Source: Xylanibacter rodentium
Lineage (GTDB): Bacteria > Bacteroidota > Bacteroidia > Bacteroidales > Bacteroidaceae
Assembly: GCF_013166575.1 (NCBI RefSeq)
Contig: NZ_JABKKE010000003.1
Location: 124,001-188,000 of the forward strand
Length of the DNA: 64,000 nucleotides
Reading direction: 5' to 3'
Positions 1 through 8,375 of this stretch are shown here, piece by piece; the stretch's first letter is position 1, and every line of letters begins with the position of its first letter. The translations under genes were made by a program, and so were the position numbers. Below the pieces are notes generated by a model that worked only from the letters and a program-made list of their open reading frames with translations, searched no databases and was not told the DNA's origin.

Positions 1-1744
1 AATCCAGACTCTTGTAGCCATAGCGGCCAAGGTTGGCACCGGTATCGGTGTACGAAGGTATCTCCTTTGTCTTGCTCTTATAAAAGAAGATATTGTCAAA
101 ACACAACTCGGCATCAGTCATGCCACCACTGCTGAAAGTGATGATATCGCCGGTATAGTCGGCTGTGCCGTTGCCGAACAGCGACGCGGCAAACTGGCGC
201 AGGGCCTTGACCGGAATATCGAAGAAGTACCACTCACCGTCGCGTTTGAAGTCGCCTATGGTAGCCAGCTTGCCGTCGCTATTACCCACCATAAAGCGGG
301 CATTGCCCACGGTCATGGTGTGCGAGGTGTGCATCACACGGTCGGTGGCACGCATACCGAAGTGCAGCCAGTACGTATCGTCAATCATACTAATGTCCTC
401 ACCGCTGATGTTGAAGCCCAGTCCCGACCATCCCACATTGGTGACGGTAAACTTGTTGTAGCCTTCAGCCCAGCCGAACGAGTTGTTCTCGCCCGTACGC
501 GATACAGCCACATAGGTCTGGTTGCCGGGATTCCATTCGTCCTCCCATATATAAAGGTTGCGGTTGGTGCCGTTCACGTTGTAGTCAACCACCGTGGCAC
601 CGGCGCTATACAGATTTCCGCGCACACCGTCGCTCGTGCTTATGAGCACGGCATCCGAAATGTCGCTGAAATCGAAAGCGAGCTGTCCGTCGGCATCGAT
701 GGCTTTGGTGGCAAAGCCACTCAGCTCGGTCTTGTTGTCGGGCTCGGGGTCGGGCTCCGGCTCTTCGGGTATGTTTGTCTGACGGTCACCGTTCTCGTCT
801 ACATAGAGAAACTGTGCCTCCTCGTCGCTGTCGGCCTGATACACGCGCACCCAGTCAACATACATGCGTGCTTCGTCACCGGCATTGGGCAGTGCGGTGA
901 TGCCTGAGGGGTCGAGTATTCCAGGATACCAGCCGCCCACAGCCAGATTGAAAAGAAAGAAGAAAGGCTTCTGGAAATAGTGTCCGGGGGCCAGCTCGGC
1001 ATCCGAGTATTCCACCGAAGTGGTGAAATAGCGGGCCTTGCGCTTCTTTGCCGCAGTAAAGGCTTCAAGGTCGTAGTACATCGAAAGGTTACTCTCATCC
1101 CACTCTACGGTGATGATATGATACTCGTCATTGGTTATAGGGTTGTCCTCGGGAGCAAGATACTCGAAAGACAACTGCTGATGGTTTTCCGAACTGGCAT
1201 CAAGGCCATAGTGTAGCGTGCCTCCGAAATAGCGGTCTTGTGTGCCGTCCTTTATACCGTTGGCATGTCCCAGCTCCACTATATCCATCTCGCCACATCG
1301 CGGCCATCCGTACTTGTTCATGTCGTTGCCCATCATCCAGTAGGCCGGCCACAGTCCGTCGGCCGTACGCGGAAACTTGATACGGGCCTGGATGATGCCA
1401 TGCTTGAAGGCTGCCTTGTTCTGCGACGTGACACGTCCCGACGTGAAACTGCGTCCCATATAGTTCTCGCGGCGGGACGTAATCACGAGACACTGCTCGC
1501 CACTCTTAGGGTCGACACCCATAGTCACATTTTCACGGCGATAGTACTGCAACTCCTGATTACCGCCACCATTGCCGTTTACCTCAATGTTCCATATATT
1601 CTCGTTGAGCCGGTCTGTGTCGAACTCGTCACCCCATATAAGAGTGTAGCCGTCAGGCACTACGTCCACAGCCTGTGCACCTGCTGTCAGCGGCAGAGCC
1701 ATCGTAAACAGCACCGGCAAAAAGTATTTGCTTGAAATGTTCAT
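1..1744 (-). CDS. Secreted glycoside hydrolase family 16 beta-glucanase, 3' end outside window
   Basis: The first 581 residues are visible; the gene runs off the window start. ATG at 1744 opens a signal peptide (about residues 1-24, ending in AGAQA). Residues 30-300 read as a GH16 jelly-roll: the motif GEMDIVE near residue 152 is the ExDxxE catalytic signature with the beta-bulge spacing of laminarinase-type enzymes, and the domain closes with MYVDWVRVYQ. A Pro/Glu/Asp linker (about 324-336) leads to a second domain that is also the body of the next secreted protein (1942-2904). The family hydrolyses beta-1,3 or beta-1,3/1,4 glucans; the exact substrate is not readable here. The product is presumably periplasmic or cell-surface. 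A possible -7 box lies at 1905-1912. Confidence 0.9.
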   Translation of the reverse strand, partial: MNISSKYFLPVLFTMALPLTAGAQAVDVVPDGYTLIWGDEFDTDRLNENIWNIEVNGNGGGNQELQYYRRENVTMGVDPKSGEQCLVITSRRENYMGRSFTSGRVTSQNKAAFKHGIIQARIKFPRTADGLWPAYWMMGNDMNKYGWPRCGEMDIVELGHANGIKDGTQDRYFGGTLHYGLDASSENHQQLSFEYLAPEDNPITNDEYHIITVEWDESNLSMYYDLEAFTAAKKRKARYFTTSVEYSDAELAPGHYFQKPFFFLFNLAVGGWYPGILDPSGITALPNAGDEARMYVDWVRVYQADSDEEAQFLYVDENGDRQTNIPEEPEPDPEPDNKTELSGFATKAIDADGQLAFDFSDISDAVLISTSDGVRGNLYSAGATVVDYNVNGTNRNLYIWEDEWNPGNQTYVAVSRTGENNSFGWAEGYNKFTVTNVGWSGLGFNISGEDISMIDDTYWLHFGMRATDRVMHTSHTMTVGNARFMVGNSDGKLATIGDFKRDGEWYFFDIPVKALRQFAASLFGNGTADYTGDIITFSSGGMTDAELCFDNIFFYKSKTKEIPSYTDTGANLGRYGYKSLD

Positions 1745-1904
1745 AATGCGATATTCATTTAGTCAGATTAATAATTCGAAATTAAAAAAAGCAATTCGAT
1801 TTGATGTGTTTACTAAGACATGATAAGGTAATGTCATAAAATAGATTATAAGGTGGTGCGAAATCGGAGAGGCTTTGTCTCCGACTTCATGAAATCCCAC
1901 CAAA

Positions 1905-1912
1905 CAAACTTA
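1905..1912 (-). promoter_or_regulatory. Possible -7 box for the GH16 gene
   Basis: Minus-strand TAAGTTTG matches the Bacteroidetes TAnnTTTG box. It lies just past the stop of the upstream gene and would give a leader of about 155 nt. Read-through from the 2904 gene is equally possible. A 7-bp GC-rich stem (1864-1886) falls inside this leader. Confidence 0.35.
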
Positions 1913-1941
1913 CTACTAACTAATAATACCTAAAGCCTTAA

Positions 1942-2904
1942 CTATTTGTTTACAACGACCTTCTTCACTCCGGCAGCCGTCTTTATCATATATATTCCAG
2001 GACGGTTCATATCCACACGGCGTCCCGACAGGTCGTATACAACTTTTATCTCGTCGTTGCCGCTATCGATATTCACATCATTGATGGCCGATGTCTCATC
2101 GGGAATGTAGAAGAACACATGATCCAATGACAGGGCCGAACCCAACTTTGTTATCTCGTATGTATATACCGTCTCGCCGGGAGCAGGACCGCTCTTTTTG
2201 GCCGTAGAGCATACCGGCTTGTTGAAAGAGAATGTGAACACGCCGTCGGTAATGGGAGCAGAGAAATCATATACGAAACCGAAATCACCGTTCTCGTCTA
2301 CAAGGTCGCTCACCGGAATGTCAAGGTAGTACCACTTGCCATCGTTACCACCGGCTATCTTTCCCACACCCACAAAGTCACCGTCGGCCTTGGCATAGTC
2401 GAGATTCACCTCTATCTGAAAGCCGTTGGTCTTTATAGTCTTCTGCGAACCGATGGTAAATTTATACTGCGACGATGCCGAACCGAAGTCGCGCATACCG
2501 ATGTGTAGATGGTGCTTGTCGGTAATCTTCGACAGATCGTACATTTTTGCCTTGGGGATGAACACGCCCGTGCCCCACTCCCAGAACGGAGTGGCGTTGA
2601 TATATCCCGACGTACCGAACGAGTTCTTGCCGTCTGGTTCGGGCACATTATACAATGTAAGGTCTTTCTTGTCCCAGTCGGTCACCCAATACTCAAGCAC
2701 GTTGTCGGTCTGTGTGGCATCAAGATTGTTGTTTGAAATAAGCCGGGAGCCCATATCGGTTATCACATGGTCGGGCGCATAAAGCACTACATAGTCTTTG
2801 CCCTTGTTTACATTGAATCCTCCGACCGGAGCCTCGTTGATGTATTGTGCGAATATCGCAGTAGAGAACAGCATCATGGCTGTGGTGAGTAATGATTTTT
2901 TCAT
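1942..2904 (-). CDS. Secreted protein with glucanase-associated accessory domain and C-terminal sorting signal
   Basis: A 320-residue protein with a signal peptide (about 1-19) and no recognisable catalytic motif. Its body matches the second domain of the neighbouring GH16 enzyme in several blocks: NSFG, HLHIGMR against WLHFGMR, WYYLDIPVSDL against WYFFDIPVKAL, and LDHVFFY against FDNIFFY. It ends with a typical Bacteroidetes C-terminal domain (VYDLSGRRV, then PGIYMIK and a basic tail), the kind recognised by type IX secretion or a related sorting route. A carbohydrate-binding or glycan-capturing role at the surface is inferred from the shared domain and location only. It is expressed from its own promoter, divergent from the sensor gene at 3136. 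Confidence 0.75.
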   Translation of the reverse strand: MKKSLLTTAMMLFSTAIFAQYINEAPVGGFNVNKGKDYVVLYAPDHVITDMGSRLISNNNLDATQTDNVLEYWVTDWDKKDLTLYNVPEPDGKNSFGTSGYINATPFWEWGTGVFIPKAKMYDLSKITDKHHLHIGMRDFGSASSQYKFTIGSQKTIKTNGFQIEVNLDYAKADGDFVGVGKIAGGNDGKWYYLDIPVSDLVDENGDFGFVYDFSAPITDGVFTFSFNKPVCSTAKKSGPAPGETVYTYEITKLGSALSLDHVFFYIPDETSAINDVNIDSGNDEIKVVYDLSGRRVDMNRPGIYMIKTAAGVKKVVVNK

Positions 2905-2950
2905 ATGGCTAATTTTAAGTTTTCAGTCGATTGATTGATTGTTCCGGCTG

Positions 2951-2958
2951 CAAATTTA
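2951..2958 (-). promoter_or_regulatory. Promoter -7 box of the secreted accessory-domain gene
   Basis: Minus-strand TAAATTTG matches TAnnTTTG, about 47 bp before the ATG, with TTTTG about 15 bp further upstream as a -33 candidate. The 2905-3135 gap therefore carries two divergent promoters, a natural target for the regulator encoded at 3136. Confidence 0.6.
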
Positions 2959-3122
2959 GGATATACTGACTGTCAAAACAAGAAAAAGGCTACGCAAAAA
3001 ACTCACTTTTCATTTTTTATCACCTCACTTTAACTACGTCAACTAATCAGTAATAGCCTGTATGACAGCTTAATATATCATAAAAAACCACTCACTTAAA
3101 TTCTGATTAACATTTTTATTAC

Positions 3123-3130
3123 TACATTTG
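3123..3130 (+). promoter_or_regulatory. Promoter -7 box of the Y_Y_Y sensor gene (possibly leaderless)
   Basis: TACATTTG is a good TAnnTTTG box but ends only 5 bp before the ATG at 3136. If used, transcription would start at or next to the start codon, giving a leaderless or nearly leaderless mRNA. Confidence 0.5.
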
Positions 3131-3135
3131 CAGTG

Positions 3136-6039
3136 ATGAAAACAAAATATCTGATAATAATAATCACACTGCTGCTAACCTATACTCACACCACACAGGC
3201 ACAGTTGCCACTGGTTAGGAATTTTACGCCGGCCGACTACAACAGCGGCAAGCAGAACTGGGGAATGGCACAGACTGGCGACGGACAGATGTTCTTCGCC
3301 AACAATATCGGCCTGCTCGGATTCGACGGAGAGCGTTGGGCCACATACCTTGTAGACAACTACACAACCGTGAGAGCCGTGATGTACGACAAACAACGCG
3401 ACGTTATATATGCCGGAGCCACCAACGAGTTCGGCTACTACAGTCACAATGCCGCCACCAACAGGCTGCAATATCATTCGCTGTCAGCGGCACTGCCCGA
3501 AGCGGAACGCAATTTCGACGAGATATGGGCCGTACACCGCCAGGCCGACAACATAGTATTCCAAAGCAAGAACAACATATTCATATACAGCAGCGACAAG
3601 AAGATAACCAACATAAAGGAAAAGCAGCGTATAGAAAGCTCGGCCGTAATAGCCGGACGACTTATATTCGCCCGACGTGACGGACTGTTCGAAATTGCCG
3701 GCGGACGGCCAAGGAAACTGCGGGGTACCGATGCACTGCACGGACTTACTGTAAGAGCCATACTACCGGCCGACAGTATTATTCTGCTGGCCACATCAGA
3801 CGAAGGTGTATTTGCCTACAACGGGCAGACTACATGTCCCTACCCCATGGATATTACCCCTATACTGCGCGAAAGCCAGATATTCTGCGCGGCCATAAAC
3901 AGCGAATACATGGCTTTCGGAACAGTGAGCAACGGTCTGATACTGAAAAACCGGAAGACCGGCAACGTGATCTACGCCAATATCTACACCGGAATGCAGA
4001 ACAGCACCGTGCTCTCAATAACCTTCGACAGGCAGAACAACATCTGGCTCGGACTTGACAACGGCATATCATACATAGTGGCTGACTCGCCTCATCGCGA
4101 CCTGCTCGGCCGGCGCAACAGCGTTGGCACGGGCTACGCCTCGGCCGTATATGCCGGGCGGCTGTATCTCGGCACCAATCAAGGCCTCTTCTCAATGCCC
4201 ATGCCACTCAAAAGCGAGCCTCGCCCACAGCGTCCGCAGCCCGTAAAGGGTATAGCCGGACAGGTGTGGAGCCTGCGCGTGATAGGCGGCCGACTTCTAT
4301 GCGGTGCGGACAAAGGGGCCTATGTGGTGAACGGTGACAGAAGCCGACTCATCGACGGCACCGATGGCACATGGGATTTCTGCGAACTGAAACACCATCC
4401 GGGCTACATTATCGCCTCCGACTACAAGGGATTCTACACTCTGCACGACGACAACAAGTCTATAGCTATGCACAGCCGCCTTGACGGACTGGCCGACATA
4501 CAGAACGGCTCACTGAAAGAAGACAAGGACGGGACTATATGGATAGGCCACTGGCAGAAAGGCATATACCACGCACAACTTAACGCAACCCTCACCGATG
4601 CTACAATAACAACACGCTACGGCAAGAACAACGGCCTGGTGATGGACGAAAACAACATAACATGCCGCATGGGAAACGACATCGTTATATCATCGGTTGA
4701 CGGACTGTACAAATATGACAGCCGGAGCGGCAAACTTATATACGACAAAACAGCCAGCACCATATTCAACAGCTACGGCTCGCCGCTCGAGATACACAGC
4801 ATGCCCAACAACACCCTACTGGCAATGAAGAGCCACTTCATAGCCACGGCATCATCCGACGGGAAGGGCGGATATACCGTAGACAGCACATCGCTGCGGA
4901 GCATTGCCGACGGTCTGCACCTCGGTCTGGGCGACATCGGATATCTTGACAGCAAGCACGTCATCCTCAACCACGACGACGGTTTCTATATCGTGGGCAA
5001 CAACACGCGCCGCCCGCGGCCCGACAACCTGCTGATGATACGCCGCATCACATCGACCACCGGCACCGACAGCACCCTCTATTCGGCCGGACTGACCGAC
5101 AAGCCCGCCGAGACAGTGCTACCGCACAGTCTCAACTCGATAAGGATAGAGTTTGCCCTGCCCGAATACACCGGCCCACACAACGTGGAATACCGCTGTA
5201 TGCTCGAAGGCTACGACAAAGAATGGAGCAGCCCGGTGAGCGCACCATACAAGGAATACACCAAGTTGCCACACGGCACATATACATTCCGCGTAAAGGC
5301 ACACAACCGCATAAGCGGACGTACGCATGAGGTGAGCACTGTGATAACGGTAAGTGCGGCGTGGTACGAAACGTGGCCGGCATACATTATATATATAGTG
5401 ATAGCCGCCACAGCCATAGCATATATAGTACGGCTGATGAAACGGCGGGCCGAACGCGAACTGACACGAGTGAAGGCACAGCAGGAGCAGCAGATGCGCG
5501 AAAAGGATATAAAACTGCAAATGGAACGCGAAAAGCGCAAGCACCAGATGGCGGAGATGCGCAACGAGCAGCTCAACATCGAACTGAAGCACAAACAGAG
5601 CCAGCTTACCGACTCGACAATGAATCTGATGCGCAAGAACGACATGCTGCAACAAATAGACGAAAACATGCACGAGCTGTCGGAAAGCGTAAGACGTGGC
5701 GACGCCAAGCCCAAGCTGACCAAACAGATTCAGGAGATAAGGAAGAGCATACAGGACAACATGAACGATGACGACAACTGGGAGAAGTTTGAAAACAACT
5801 TCAACATGGTTTACGATGACTTCATGAAAGTTCTAACGGCACGATTTCCCGACCTGAAAATCAACGACCGCAAACTCTGCGCCTACCTGCGCATGGGACT
5901 GAGCAGCAAGGAGATGGCATCGCTACTCAATATGCCGGTGAGAAGCATCGAGACAGCACGCTACCGGCTGCGAAAGAAGCTGAACATGACCGGCGGCGAA
6001 AACCTGACCGAATTTATACAGAACATAGGAGAAAGCTAA
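3136..6039 (+). CDS. Membrane sensor-regulator: beta-propeller, Y_Y_Y domain, LuxR-type HTH
   Basis: A 967-residue protein starting at the ATG at 3136; a GTG directly before it is in frame. A signal peptide (about 1-23) leads into a long periplasmic region with repeated WxGLDNG and IWIG strands of a two-component-regulator propeller. A Y_Y_Y (triple tyrosine) domain follows at about 680-725, then one membrane helix at about 747-769, a long charged coiled coil (770-850), and a C-terminal helix-turn-helix (about 905-955, with SSKEMASLLNMPVRSIETA) like LuxR/GerE DNA-binding regions. There is no histidine kinase or receiver, so the periplasmic signal is presumably passed straight to the DNA-binding end. 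Divergent placement next to the GH16 genes suggests it senses a glucan fragment and controls them. Confidence 0.85.
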   Translation: MKTKYLIIIITLLLTYTHTTQAQLPLVRNFTPADYNSGKQNWGMAQTGDGQMFFANNIGLLGFDGERWATYLVDNYTTVRAVMYDKQRDVIYAGATNEFGYYSHNAATNRLQYHSLSAALPEAERNFDEIWAVHRQADNIVFQSKNNIFIYSSDKKITNIKEKQRIESSAVIAGRLIFARRDGLFEIAGGRPRKLRGTDALHGLTVRAILPADSIILLATSDEGVFAYNGQTTCPYPMDITPILRESQIFCAAINSEYMAFGTVSNGLILKNRKTGNVIYANIYTGMQNSTVLSITFDRQNNIWLGLDNGISYIVADSPHRDLLGRRNSVGTGYASAVYAGRLYLGTNQGLFSMPMPLKSEPRPQRPQPVKGIAGQVWSLRVIGGRLLCGADKGAYVVNGDRSRLIDGTDGTWDFCELKHHPGYIIASDYKGFYTLHDDNKSIAMHSRLDGLADIQNGSLKEDKDGTIWIGHWQKGIYHAQLNATLTDATITTRYGKNNGLVMDENNITCRMGNDIVISSVDGLYKYDSRSGKLIYDKTASTIFNSYGSPLEIHSMPNNTLLAMKSHFIATASSDGKGGYTVDSTSLRSIADGLHLGLGDIGYLDSKHVILNHDDGFYIVGNNTRRPRPDNLLMIRRITSTTGTDSTLYSAGLTDKPAETVLPHSLNSIRIEFALPEYTGPHNVEYRCMLEGYDKEWSSPVSAPYKEYTKLPHGTYTFRVKAHNRISGRTHEVSTVITVSAAWYETWPAYIIYIVIAATAIAYIVRLMKRRAERELTRVKAQQEQQMREKDIKLQMEREKRKHQMAEMRNEQLNIELKHKQSQLTDSTMNLMRKNDMLQQIDENMHELSESVRRGDAKPKLTKQIQEIRKSIQDNMNDDDNWEKFENNFNMVYDDFMKVLTARFPDLKINDRKLCAYLRMGLSSKEMASLLNMPVRSIETARYRLRKKLNMTGGENLTEFIQNIGES

Positions 6040-6045
6040 AGGGAA

Positions 6046-6142
6046 TTTAGAGTTCAGAGTATAGAGTGAAGAGGTTTGATTACTTTCAAGAACCATCACT
6101 TGGAGTAATCATACCTCTTCACTCTATACTCTGAACTCTAAA
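6046..6142. repeat. Palindromic element, family A (same family as the mfd inserts)
   Basis: Near-perfect inverted repeat with arms of about 40 bp (TTTAGAGTTCAGAGTATAGA..., then a GAGGTNTGATTAC core) around a 16-nt loop, between two convergent genes. The core and the CAGAGT/CACTCT arm sequence recur inside mfd at 14770-15003 and 15790-15900, and more loosely at 39400-39527. Confidence 0.85.
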
Positions 6143-6200
6143 CCAAAATTTTACCTTCTCCAACGGATTGAAGTTTACATGCTTCTTCTTTCCGTCCTTT

Positions 6201-6926
6201 TCAATGCAGAGTGTGAGGAGCAGTTTGAATATCTTCTTGTCCAAAGATCGTCACGCCGTCCGTAGCTTTCATATAGGTATTGAACCATTCCATGCCAATG
6301 GGCAGAAACAGGTCGTGACCGTATTTGTTGAGATGGGCCATATCGTTGGGACCCTGAAAATACTTCTTGCGAAACTCCCCGTCGCGCACCTTTATCGGGC
6401 ATTCGGGCGAATAGTTCATTAGCACGGGGATGCCGTTCTCTTCGCACACCTCACGGATTACACAGCACACCTCAGCAAAGCCCGGACGGTCAACATACCA
6501 CGGCGTAACATATCCTATCCTTGCCTTAGGGCACTGCACGCGCACGTTGTTGATGAACACCGTGAGCGAATCGCGGAACATACGCAGCGAATCGGCATTG
6601 TTGTTCACCTTGCCGGCATCGTTATGGCCCGCAATTATCAGCACATAGTCGGCCGCGGGGTCCATCATCGGTGCCTTGGTATAGATGGCCGGTCCGAAGT
6701 TATGCCTGCCGTCGCGAGTTCTGTCGAAGGCCACGCAAGCGCCGTTCTTTCCGTAATTGTTGTACTTCATTCCCATAGCCTTGGCCATCTTGTAGTGCCA
6801 CGCTTCCTCCTTCGGGGCCTTATGATTGGCCACGTACGAATCACCGATTACATTGATTGTCTTTTGCGTTTGAGCCTGCACCATCAGCGCAAGGCTTAAA
6901 CCAAGTAGTAAAAATAGTTTTCTCAT
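6201..6926 (-). CDS. Secreted SGNH/GDSL-family hydrolase
   Basis: A 241-residue protein with signal peptide (1-18) and the SGNH blocks in order: GDSY at 28-31 with the nucleophilic serine, a Gly/Asn block (KNGA), GHND near the middle, and DMAHLNKYGHD near the C-terminus supplying the Asp-His pair. Members are esterases or lipases, often deacetylating polysaccharides; the substrate cannot be read here. The last 20 residues look less conserved in type. The gene is monocistronic, with its own promoter at 6956-6963. Confidence 0.85.
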   Translation of the reverse strand: MRKLFLLLGLSLALMVQAQTQKTINVIGDSYVANHKAPKEEAWHYKMAKAMGMKYNNYGKNGACVAFDRTRDGRHNFGPAIYTKAPMMDPAADYVLIIAGHNDAGKVNNNADSLRMFRDSLTVFINNVRVQCPKARIGYVTPWYVDRPGFAEVCCVIREVCEENGIPVLMNYSPECPIKVRDGEFRKKYFQGPNDMAHLNKYGHDLFLPIGMEWFNTYMKATDGVTIFGQEDIQTAPHTLH

Positions 6927-6955
6927 TGTTACGTTTGTTATCAGTATTGACAGAA

Positions 6956-6963
6956 CAAAGGTA
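6956..6963 (-). promoter_or_regulatory. Promoter -7 box of the SGNH hydrolase gene
   Basis: Minus-strand TACCTTTG, matching TAnnTTTG, 30 bp before the ATG at 6926, with TATTG upstream as a weak -33 element. Confidence 0.6.
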
Positions 6964-6992
6964 ACAATAAAAGAATAGAAAACAACATATAT

Positions 6993-7128
6993 AATTGAGA
7001 ATTGACAATTTAGAATGGATAATTATGATTAGCGGCGTAAAGACATGCCCCATAGCTTACGCCATAACAATGCCTTTACGCCGCCAATCATAATTATCAA
7101 CTATCCTTTCTCAATTATCAATTTGAGA
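6993..7128. repeat. Long imperfect inverted repeat
   Basis: Arms of about 55 bp carry ATTGAGAATTGACAA..., then GGATAATTATGATT and GGCGTAAAG, mirrored around a short loop. It lies between the Hsp20 gene and the SGNH gene and looks like another dispersed Bacteroidales palindrome rather than a terminator, because the arms are long and no T-run follows. Confidence 0.75.
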
Positions 7129-7145
7129 AACTTTCACGAGACACA

Positions 7146-7571
7146 TTAGCCCACTGTAATCTGACGCGACACTTTCTCCTTACTGATTTCTATCTTGGGA
7201 AGTTCCACCGTCAGTACACCGTTCTCCACCCGAGCCGAAATCTTATCCTTGTCCACATCGTCGGGCAGAATAAGTGTCTGCTCAAACTTAGAGTACGAGA
7301 ACTCGCGGCGCAGATAGCGCATCGTCTTGTTTTCCTCCTTTACCTCGTGCTTGTTTTCCATCTTGACAATGAGGTTTCCCTCGTCGTTGATATGGACGCA
7401 AAAGTCCTCCTTTGTCATTCCCGGAGCGGCCAACTCCACGATATATCCCTTGTCGGACTCTTTAACGTTGATGGCCGGTGCCGTAGCGTTTGCCTTAGGC
7501 ATAAAGTCCGTTACAAAAAGGTCGTTGAACATCTCCGGCAACCATGCTGAATTTCTTCTTAACTGTGTCAT
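7146..7571 (-). CDS. Small heat shock protein, Hsp20/alpha-crystallin family
   Basis: A 141-residue cytoplasmic chaperone of normal length. The alpha-crystallin domain spans about 32-135 and includes VELAAPGMTKEDF and the C-terminal strand NGVLTVELPK, followed by the short tail IEISKEKVSRQITVG. Family members bind unfolding proteins and hand them to ATP-dependent chaperones. The gene has an unusually clear ribosome binding site for this phylum (see 7578-7585). The upstream gap to ilvA is almost 800 bp and full of hairpins. Confidence 0.95.
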   Translation of the reverse strand: MTQLRRNSAWLPEMFNDLFVTDFMPKANATAPAINVKESDKGYIVELAAPGMTKEDFCVHINDEGNLIVKMENKHEVKEENKTMRYLRREFSYSKFEQTLILPDDVDKDKISARVENGVLTVELPKIEISKEKVSRQITVG

Positions 7572-7577
7572 TGTTTT

Positions 7578-7585
7578 ATCCTCCT
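7578..7585 (-). promoter_or_regulatory. Strong Shine-Dalgarno site of the Hsp20 gene
   Basis: Minus-strand AGGAGGAT sits 6 nt before the ATG at 7571. Most genes in this window lack such a site, so this one probably gives high translation of a stress protein. Confidence 0.8.
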
Positions 7586-7891
7586 GTTATTTTTAGTTGT
7601 TACTTTATTTAATTCTGTTTATATGTTCTCTTGTTTCGACAGCCCTTTCATTCTGGCTCTCGACTATATAATTGCAACAAGCATACCAATGTTATTTTAC
7701 TGTCATTTTGTCGCAAATTCAACTTTTAAACCTTTCTTTATCTGCCACTTTGTCTTTAATTGACAGCTTTTTATGTTTATCCCTACTTATGCAACTATTA
7801 ATATATACCCATTCAGCCTGCCGTTAAAGCTTAACCAATATGCAACAGCTACCTGCCCGCCCACCCACAGCGGCACCGTGATAAAATGAAA

Positions 7892-7964
7892 CTATTAAGA
7901 TTACTCAGTGAAGTTAATAACATAAAGGTTTGAAGTTATTAACTTCACTGAGTAATCTTAATAG
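7892..7964. repeat. Perfect 30-bp inverted repeat
   Basis: Arms beginning CTATTAAGATTACTCAGTGA pair perfectly over 30 bp across a 13-nt loop. No T-run follows and no gene ends here, so it is not a terminator for a visible gene. Confidence 0.9.
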
Positions 7965-8006
7965 CATAATTTTCCATCCACGGCTCCAATGAGTCGCAGA
8001 AACATT

Positions 8007-8094
8007 AAACGGTAGGGACAGATTCTTGTATTTGTCCGCCATATACACCATTATGTTATAAACGGACAAATACAAGAATCTGTCCCTACCGTTT
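8007..8094. repeat. Perfect 32-bp inverted repeat followed by a T-run
   Basis: Arms beginning AAACGGTAGGGACAGATTCT are perfectly complementary over 32 bp with a 24-nt loop, followed by six Ts on the plus strand. The shape is terminator-like, but it stands between two divergent gene starts with no gene ending at it, so an unannotated small transcript or a mobile palindrome is more likely. Confidence 0.85.
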
Positions 8095-8269
8095 TTTATA
8101 CCGAAACATCGGATCGGCTCCTTTTTTAGAAAGGTATCGGCTTTACTCCCAACGGAACGCAGCGGAGTTATAACTCCCTTTAACTCCTTAACTCCAAAAT
8201 GAATCTCCTCAAAAAGATTCCTTACTAAAAAAGATGCTCCGATTGACGTTTAATTTATAGATTTTTGCG

Positions 8270-8277
8270 TATCTTTG
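8270..8277 (+). promoter_or_regulatory. Upstream -7 box candidate for ilvA
   Basis: TATCTTTG, matching TAnnTTTG, about 100 bp before the ilvA start. Confidence 0.45.
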
Positions 8278-8343
8278 TAGAAGATAAGCGGCATCTCAGC
8301 AGAACATTAAAACAAGTTTGATGATTCTGCGTTCGATTTGCAT

Positions 8344-8351
8344 TATCTTTG
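8344..8351 (+). promoter_or_regulatory. Proximal -7 box for ilvA
   Basis: TATCTTTG 24 bp before the ATG at 8376; TTTG at 8317-8320 is a possible -33 element with somewhat long spacing. The box overlaps the TTG at 8349, which rules that TTG out as the start. Confidence 0.6.
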
Positions 8352-8375
8352 TCGGTACTAAAAACAAATACAGCC

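Larger units (their letters stand above)
7572..8375. other. Non-coding gap with hairpins and the ilvA promoters
   Basis: No convincing gene between the divergent Hsp20 and ilvA genes. It holds two perfect long hairpins (7892-7964, 8007-8094), a fragment of the GGAGTTA/TAACTCC repeat seen also around 9576-9808 and 17580 (about 8160-8205), and two TATCTTTG boxes before ilvA. Confidence 0.7.

Noticed and set aside
320..907. Plus-strand open frames over the first 1.7 kb
   Set aside because: They are antisense to the GH16 gene, whose protein (signal peptide, GEMDIVE, MYVDWVRVYQ) is clear on the minus strand.
8349..8375. TTG start of ilvA nine codons upstream
   Set aside because: That TTG is part of the TATCTTTG -7 box; ATG 8376 gives the usual IlvA start.
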